Both the position numbers and the translations under genes were made by a program. A DNA stretch of 64,000 bases from Panopea generosa. Its lineage: Eukaryota > Mollusca > Bivalvia > Adapedonta > Hiatellidae. The stretch covers positions 14,334,086 to 14,398,085 of the forward strand of contig CM055902.1 of the NCBI GenBank assembly GCA_029582155.1. Direction: 5' to 3'. This document shows positions 57,603 through 64,000 of this stretch, piece after piece; position 1 is the stretch's first letter; each line of letters begins with the position of its first letter. Under the pieces are notes generated by a model, which saw only the letters and a program-made list of their open reading frames with translations, did no database searches and was not told the origin of the DNA.

Positions 57603-60195
57603 AATGATAATGAAGTGCAGTCTCTTTCAATGGCAGTTACATATTCTTCCTTTCCGTTTCAAAATCAAACAAAGATATGCAATTATACAAGTCTAAACAT
57701 AGAGAATACATCGTGTGGAGAAAGATTTACAAAACAAAACAGATATCTAATATGATCGAACATTTAAATGACATAAAGTTAAAACACGTTACATGTAGCT
57801 GACGACAGAACATTCATTAATTCGCAAGCCGTGATCAAATATAATAATACATGTTTTATAGGCAAATTAATTTTGAAGATATAGACACTCAATGCAAATA
57901 GATTAAACACGATGAGAAGCAAGTGATTCAAAGAACTTTACTTATATAGTATTACATACAGAACATAAAGTTATCAAAATGCTTGTAAAAAGAAACAAAT
58001 AAAGTATTGAAATATTTGTATGTTTTATGCAAAATGTTATCATGGCTCACGGCAGTTAATTGTCAAAATGTGGATGTGTTCTCGATTCAATGTAATAACA
58101 ATCAGTGTCCAAATTAGTTCAATAGTTAACTACATGAACATCTCATTTTGTTCTACTGTGTCACTACTCGCTTGCCTTCTGATGTTAACATTATCTCACT
58201 TTTATATCAATACATTGATCTCGTAAATTATATTGTTTTAATCGGATACTTGATCACCGATGGCAAATGCATAGCATTCAATCATGCATTCCTGATGTGT
58301 CATTTCTGCAAACTACATGGAAATAGTTACCACGGTCTCAATCAGGTAATAAATAAGCGTTATTGACTGATGATATTGATATTGAAAATGTCATGAAACA
58401 TACGAATTTTATATACGGTTCATAGTTATGTTATTATGTGCACCAGGTGTGTAAACCGTAGCAGTAGGATCGTTCAATTATTTTTTCTGAATTCTGCGCA
58501 TTGTTTTTGTTTATGTAAAGAGTTTTATCTGAACTTCCGTCGAATAGACATAAAATACTGTAAGATAGGATACCAACCTTGATTAGAAAACACAATTTAT
58601 TATTTTTTACCTGAACCATGCGTTCCGGTTCAAATCGGGATCCTCAGCGAACATATAGCTTTCTTCATACAAGGCGGTTTAAATCATTGATTGGGACACG
58701 GCTGATAACATGTATATGTTTTTATTTTACATATTCATCGATATTAAAATTGAAATGATATGCATGAGAACAAATGTTCTATTTTTGTCCATATGGTACC
58801 CGAGTTTAATCATTCAAATTTTGGAGAAAAAAATATTTTGGCACGAGAGAAAACAAATTAAATAACGAGATATTCTGATATTTCTTTTAATCTATATTTT
58901 CAGTTATTATTTAGGTTAGCATATTGACAAAACGATGGATCAATTTGTTTTACTCATGGAATTTTATACAGTTTGGGGAATTTTCGTCTTTTAATTTGAC
59001 AATGAATGTTTTTCTTTTGTATTTTACGAATGTGCCATGTATCATACTACTGTAAGACAATATATTGGATATTTTCTTATCTCAACAATGTACACACTCA
59101 GTACCTTGTACTTTACAACAAATAGACATGAAAGTGTAAACAGTCAGATACTGTGATACATGGCATCAATTGAGCAGTCACTTGAATACGATATACAACA
59201 TACCGTTTAAACAAAGCACAGTGATAACAGACGAAAGGAAAACAAAACCTGTTTTAATATCTAAACGAATTTCGATGTTTACGACTTAATGGTAATGATT
59301 GGGACATATTGATTAATCATTGTAAATCTTAAATCTATTTTCTGTTTATATGCGTGTTGAAGAGAGGCGTGAATTTTTGTATTTTGTCAGTTTTGATATG
59401 AAAGAAAGGAAAAAAGTCCATTATATTATCTATTTTAGCATTAACTTTACATATCTAATTTGATTTAAAGAACATTCTAATAATATATTCTCAGATGAAG
59501 CCTTTTTTTATATATAAAATGAAGCTTTTTCACTTTTACAAATACAGCCTCGTGTACGCTTAAATAAAAAAAACCCCAGATAATATGTATTTGTTAATGA
59601 TGAAACAATAATTTGGATAAATCAAACTCCAGTAAAGTGTATATTTTGTTTAAAATAAGAAAAAAGAGACACATAAATGAATTAAAGCAGCCTTCACAAC
59701 AGCACAAACCCTCTAATGATCACAAAAAGAATATAGAAGTGGCAAAGGACGTCGCCATCATGTAGTTAACACTGTGAACCTTAAACTTAGTTTAATGGTA
59801 CAATCTAAATTGATATCAATTTCAATGCAACATGCAGGTTGGTAGTAGATTATAAATAGTACTGGCTGCTCGTGCAAGAGATCGTGTCGCGAGTTCGATC
59901 CCTGACACAACTCATTGACCTCTTACGAAACCTAAATTTGTAATTGTTGTACCAACAAAGCAGAATCTTAAGGCATTTATATAAGATATGAGCTTGCTAT
60001 CCCATCGTTTCCCATCGAGTTACAATAAATTATTATGGTGTATTAATATCTTTCTCTTGAAGAAGTAAGGCATTTTCAAATGTCCGATTTCAGTCTTAAT
60101 TTACTTGTTTATGACTTTTAATTTACAACTATCGAGATAAAGTAGAACATAATTGAAATCATACGATAAATTTGCTTGCATCACGGTAGCTTTAT
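57603..60195. other. Intergenic DNA upstream of gene 3
   Basis: I see no supported exon. ORFs at 58020-58226 and 58148-58366 are hydrophobic or low-complexity and unrecognised. A tRNA-like SINE lies at about 59836-59930, and a lone B-box-like GGTTCAAATC at 58628. Confidence 0.4.
59836..59990 (+). mobile_element. tRNA-derived SINE
   Basis: GTTGGTAGTAGATTATAAAT resembles an A-box region and GCGAGTTCGATCCCTG is a B box about 55 bp later. A short unrelated body follows. Confidence 0.45.
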
Positions 60196-60230
60196 CTAGT
60201 TCAAACTTGATTTAAGCGTTGCCTCCTCTG

Positions 60231-60238
60231 TATATAAG
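60231..60238 (+). promoter_or_regulatory. TATA box of gene 3
   Basis: TATATAAG, 69 nt before the ATG at 60300; predicted start near 60261. The spacing matches gene 1 (78 nt). Confidence 0.6.
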
Positions 60239-60299
60239 GTGAATTTTAGGGAACATTGAAACATTATAGAAACAAGGACGAATAAACACGTAATCGAAA

Positions 60300-60302
60300 A
60301 TG
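60300..60302 (+). CDS. Gene 3 coding exon 1: ATG only
   Basis: ATG followed immediately by GTAAGAA. Same arrangement as gene 1 at 4412, with a TATA box at similar distance and a 67-nt second exon. Confidence 0.75.
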
Positions 60303-63300
60303 GTAAGAAATGTTTAAATGTTTCTTTCTCCGAGCAAATAATTATTTTGTTTACAAGCAAGGTGTGAACACATTTGAGCATGCATGGCACAGAATGTCTA
60401 TAAATATTATAATAATTGTCCTTTGTATATAAGAGATTTTTTATGAAAACATTTAATTTGAACTTTGAATGTTAAAATTGTATATCACATTACCTAACCT
60501 TCAAGGTATTGGTATAGTGTATTTACTTTGTAACATAAACATGCACATTAATTCCTATTTATTTTCTAAACTAGTGTTAAAATGTTAAACTAAATTGGTA
60601 TAATTGCGAATTAATCATCATTACATACGACCAATTAGAGATCGGTAAACTGTGATTATTAGGTTTTGGCACGTGGTGTATTCAATCTTTTTAATTATTG
60701 ATATTCATTTCAGGAACAGATCGTTTATAAAGTGGGTTTGTGGGTTTTACTTCTTGGCTCAATGTTCTCAATATCATCAGGTATGCGATTACTTTCTTAA
60801 CACGTATTTGATTGTTTGAAATAAACTTGGATATTACATCGTTTGTGTTAATTTTGGACAAACACAAGTTATTTACAAAAATATGAAAGTAGACTACAGG
60901 AGATTATAATTTCCATTTGGTGGAAAATTGTTGCTAATACAATTTGTGCAATAGATGTCAATGTATAGTTCTTGTATGTCGTTAAGCATTACTTTCAACA
61001 ATTTTTAGTCATATCGCGACGGTGTCTACATGAGACAGTCTTAGCCACATTGAAGTATCATGGCGCAAACACTTATGTTATACTGACGCCATGCCGACCA
61101 GACCCAAAACTATCCTCTAAATCTAACGCCAAATGTGGAAGCTTCAAGTATTTGATATAACCTGGCCGGAGATCGAACCCACGACTTTCCGCGTGCAAGG
61201 CGGGCGATCTACGTGCGATAGGCATTGTCCGACTTGAACATTAATATATAACAAGATTGTTTTATAGTTCATATATTATTTTAATAGAAATCAGTGTAAA
61301 CATCACCCCCTTACCTATCTCAGTGTGTATCTCATATTATATTGTTTGATATAAAATATTGCTAAATCCTATGTTAGGAAGAGTGAGAAGTGTTACATGT
61401 TTCTCTCATGCACAGACTCAATACAGCCGAGTCTGCGACCTTCTGGATTATTTTCTGGATTATTTTAGGACGTTTTCTTGTGTCTTTCGTAGCCGGTTGG
61501 TCTAAGGTGCCGTCTCAATATCTCATAGTTAAGGTCATTGTTTAGAATTCCGTCGCTCTAAAAACTTTATGTGAAAAAGTTTGCCAATTACATGTACTTG
61601 CGGAAGAACGGTGATTCTACTCAAATTCATTCAGAGTGGCATTAAACCCCATTCAAAAAAAGAAGGACGCGTTCTGCTTTTCCGAGGGATGTGACTTTTT
61701 GCTGCAGATGAGTAAAGCAAAAGCTGGCATAGCATACACTACCATAAAATATCACTTGCGTTAAAATAAGTAACTTTTATAGGATTTTAACAAATAGATG
61801 ACGGTATTTATGGGCTTTTGATGACTTCTTTTTTAAAACAATTCTTATGGTGTCACTGTACTGTCATCAAAAGAAAATAAGCTGGTCAACCAACCATTTA
61901 TTGTGCATTTAAATGCACAGATTCCTACTGTGACAAAAAATAGATTCTATGTGTAGTTTTATCATGGAAATCTTAGACCTGATATTTTATATAGAATAAA
62001 AAACAAAACCCAACTGTGTAGTGATTCTTATATTGCTTATTATACCAGATAATGTATTTAAATGTACGATCTTACTAAATCGAGTTTAATTTACAGCTGC
62101 TGTTGATACGGTGTGTACTGTAGGTGGTACCGAATGTGAAGCTAACGAAGTTTGTACAGATTTAACATGTGCTTGTGAACCTGGTTATACTGGAGATAGT
62201 ACAACACCGTGTGCAGGTCAGTACCATTATCAGAACTATATTATTTTCCATTTCACCAATATATCAAAAATATTACCTAGGCGATACAAATCATGTTAAT
62301 GTTTTCCCTACAGTCTGGTTATAATAATGTTGTATATATTCACATAGTTCAATTTTACTTGATATTTGCATATTTATCAACACAGTTTCAATAACAAACA
62401 TCTCGATTTTTTTGCCAATAAGGGAAAAATCGACTTATAATGTTAATATGATATTGAAAATAAAAAAATAAAAGGCGAATTGAATTTATTATATAGTTAC
62501 TGGATAATAATGAAAAGAGTGAAAAACAAATGCATCGACCATGTAAATATACTTATATACAAAGGTGGAGGTAAATCAAATAACAACCCCAGCAGTTTTC
62601 GATATTGTATGACACGACGGATTATTTCACAAAATTGTCGAGAAATCACGTGTCAGATGTTGAGTACTAAATCATTGGAGGTTGTAATATTTGATATTAC
62701 ATGTATTAATAATATGACAGATCATAACTCTGTCCCTATCGCTTTGGGATATATGCTCTCTGTTTCCCTCCCCTTTAGTTTCTCTTCCCTCTCCCTAGTC
62801 TCTCTTTTTCACTTTTATAATATATCTTCTCTTTACTTCTTTTGTAAAACCCTAAATATCAACTATTTGTAACGTTTTGTTATTGTGTCTTGTCACTGTT
62901 TCCTATGTATTGTTATTAAACTGTATCCTATATCCATAATATCCTTTAATGGAGGAAATAAATATATTTAATTGAGTTTAATTTAGTTGAACATTCATAT
63001 TCTGTTATATTTTTTTTATTTCCTTCACAAATTTTGTTTTCATTGTTATTAACCCTTTATGGTTGAAATTATTTATTGTTGGCTAAAGTAGCGGTTTCGC
63101 TACTGACCGTTCCATGGTGGAATCTCATTTGATAATTTTACTACGTGCTTTGATGTCCTTACAATAGACGTTGTCAGGGCAACAATAAGCAATATAAGCA
63201 GTTATCTTATTTTATTAGATGCTGACGAATGTGCTAATACTGCTGACAACAACTGTGACACAAATGCCGCATGTACAAATACGGCAGGGTCGTTTACATG

Positions 63301-63344
63301 TGCCTGTAATTCTGGATACGCTGGAGACGGGACGACTTGTACAG
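60300..63344 (+). CDS. Gene 3: EGF-repeat secreted protein, 5' part (runs off the window)
   Basis: Exons seen: 60300-60302 (ATG only), 60714-60780 (signal peptide), 62097-62216 (EGF) and 63219-63344 (cbEGF), with all junctions in frame. The first 23 residues are a signal peptide (core VGLWVLLLGSMFSISS). The next 40 residues are a 6-cysteine EGF-like module without a calcium signature. The next 42 are a cbEGF with DADEC and CTNTAGSFTC. The final donor GTTAGTA shows the gene continues past 64000, where more EGF exons and a tail exon like those of genes 1 and 2 are expected. Extracellular; function unknown. Introns 2 and 3 carry SINE and LINE pieces. Confidence 0.8.
60714..60780 (+). CDS. Gene 3 exon 2: signal peptide
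   Basis: 67 nt, phase 0 to 1, between TTTCAG and GTATGC. EQIVYKVGLWVLLLGSMFSI and then SS. Same length and phase as gene 1 exon 2. Confidence 0.85.
61010..61245 (-). mobile_element. SINE in gene 3 intron 2, minus orientation
   Basis: On the minus strand, ATCGCCCGCCTTGCACGCGG precedes a B box GTGGGTTCGATCTCC. A body follows with TTTGGGTCTGGTCGGCATGG. It is GC-richer than the surrounding intron. Confidence 0.5.
61480..61670 (+). mobile_element. SINE family III copy in gene 3 intron 2
   Basis: A box TAGCCGGTTGGTCTAAGG, degraded B box GTTTAGAATTCC, then the family body GGAAGAACGGTGATTCTACT and an end TTAAACCCCATTC followed by A7. Confidence 0.6.
62097..62216 (+). CDS. Gene 3 exon 3: EGF-like module
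   Basis: 120 nt, phase 1-1, acceptor TTTACAG, donor GTCAGTA. AAVDTVCTVGGTEC, then ANEVC, then TCACEPGYTGD and TPCA; six cysteines. Confidence 0.82.
62500..62965 (+). mobile_element. Probable LINE remnant in gene 3 intron 3
   Basis: YKGGGKSNNNPSSFR at about 62558-62602 resembles the reverse-transcriptase motif (I.KGG...NDPSSYRGI) of CR1/Jockey-like LINEs. The rest of the 130-codon ORF does not follow the family, so it is deleted or decayed. The block ends near GGAGGAAATAAATA, a plausible LINE 3' end. Confidence 0.4.
63219..63344 (+). CDS. Gene 3 exon 4: calcium-binding EGF
   Basis: 126 nt, phase 1-1, acceptor TTTATTAG, donor GTTAGTA. DADECANTADNNC, then CTNTAGSFTCAC, then GYAGDGTTCT. Six cysteines with full C-x-N-x4-F-x-C. 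Orthologous in layout to gene 2 exons A2 and B2, but without their extra cysteine. Confidence 0.85.
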
Positions 63345-64000
63345 GTTAGTAAACATTTTCTGTATCTGGAATGTATATCATAATTATGGACCCACTGTCT
63401 CGTCAATTGATGCATTTAAACACATTAAAGCTGTGTTTTTGGACATGTTGAATCTTATTTAGGCATGTATCATGACGCTACAGTATAAACAATTATCTTG
63501 GATGATGACGAAAAAACTTGTTTCTGTAGAATAGAGTTATGTACCCGTATCGATCATTATATATCAAACAACCAAATCAGTGGTCTTATATATGCATGTA
63601 TATTCATGTTTTATTAGTGACTTACTTGCAGAGACTGGCAGGCTAACAGCAATGTATTGTACATGGCTGAAATTTCGGGTGGCACCTTTATTGTTTCTTT
63701 CACTCTTTGAATCTTTTTTCTGAATGAACTAATCATGGTACCAAAGTAAAGCTGATAAAACTGATAACATTTCCTATTATCAATTATATAATATTCGTCT
63801 TCTGAATTTAAACCATTACGGATTGAAAATGAAAATTGTTTATTTTTTTATAAGAAAACGGTAGTGTATTTAATTTAACAGAAAAGTTTTAACAACACAC
63901 AGTAGAAAAAAACAACAAATATACAGAAAGAAATAGAAGTGAGTTTTCAATTGGTGGCGAAAATTTCATATTTCATACCCATTTAAAGACGTTTTTATTT
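63345..64000. other. Start of gene 3 intron 4
   Basis: AT-rich sequence after the donor at 63345; no further exon is seen before the window ends. Confidence 0.5.

Noticed and set aside
55944-57607. ORFs of 60-158 codons with a 25-residue repeat (MPTTDILP...)
   Set aside because: They arise because the 75-bp minisatellite period is a multiple of three with no stop in one frame. The 23-bp partial units break the frame and there are no splice or start signals.

Overview
The window is AT-rich (roughly two-thirds A+T) nuclear DNA from an animal. Its genes are spliced with GT-AG introns, TATA boxes and AATAAA signals, and tRNA-derived SINEs, LINE remnants and minisatellites lie between and inside them. 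Nothing bacterial, viral or organellar was seen. The dense SINE load and the expanded small EGF-type genes suggest a mollusc, perhaps a bivalve, but that is an inference and no species is claimed. Almost no exon is visible as a long ORF; genes were read from short cysteine-rich exons, all of symmetric phase 1-1, flanked by AG and GT. || Four members of one family of small secreted or membrane-anchored EGF-like proteins account for all the coding sequence I can support. Gene 1 (+, 4412-12448) looks complete: an ATG-only first coding exon, a signal-peptide exon, five 6-cysteine exons (three of them a recent 319-bp tandem triplication) and a hydrophobic tail exon, 271 aa in all. Gene M (-, 33649 to 31775) shows two EGF exons and the same tail exon. 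Gene 2 (+, 37583-50019) has six EGF/cbEGF exons made by a large three-copy tandem duplication, then a divergent EGF exon and a tail exon. Gene 3 (+, 60300 to beyond the window) has the same ATG-only exon, a 67-nt signal exon like gene 1, then an EGF and a cbEGF exon. Shared tail exons (VPDN/VPSK then a hydrophobic stretch), signal exons of equal length and intron phase show common descent. The products are most likely extracellular and GPI-anchored or single-pass; ligand and pathway cannot be read from sequence. || Layout: 1-4330 upstream DNA with SINE and microsatellite; 4331-12612 gene 1 with a LINE remnant in intron 1; 12613-31140 gene-poor DNA with SINEs, an inverted-repeat structure with a degenerate reverse-transcriptase fragment (23.0-25.2 kb) and a piggyBac-like MITE (28.88-29.09 kb); 31.1-33.65 kb gene M; 34.8-46.95 kb the three-copy duplication carrying most of gene 2; 49.2-50.0 kb the gene 2 end; 50.65-52.01 kb a ~54-bp minisatellite; 52.0-55.9 kb SINE-rich DNA; 55.94-57.60 kb a 75-bp minisatellite with a 323-bp higher-order period; 57.6-60.2 kb quiet DNA; 60.2-64.0 kb the 5' part of gene 3. 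|| The window is best read as an actively rearranging EGF-gene cluster. Because every internal exon is phase 1-1, exon duplication, deletion and shuffling leave the reading frame intact.
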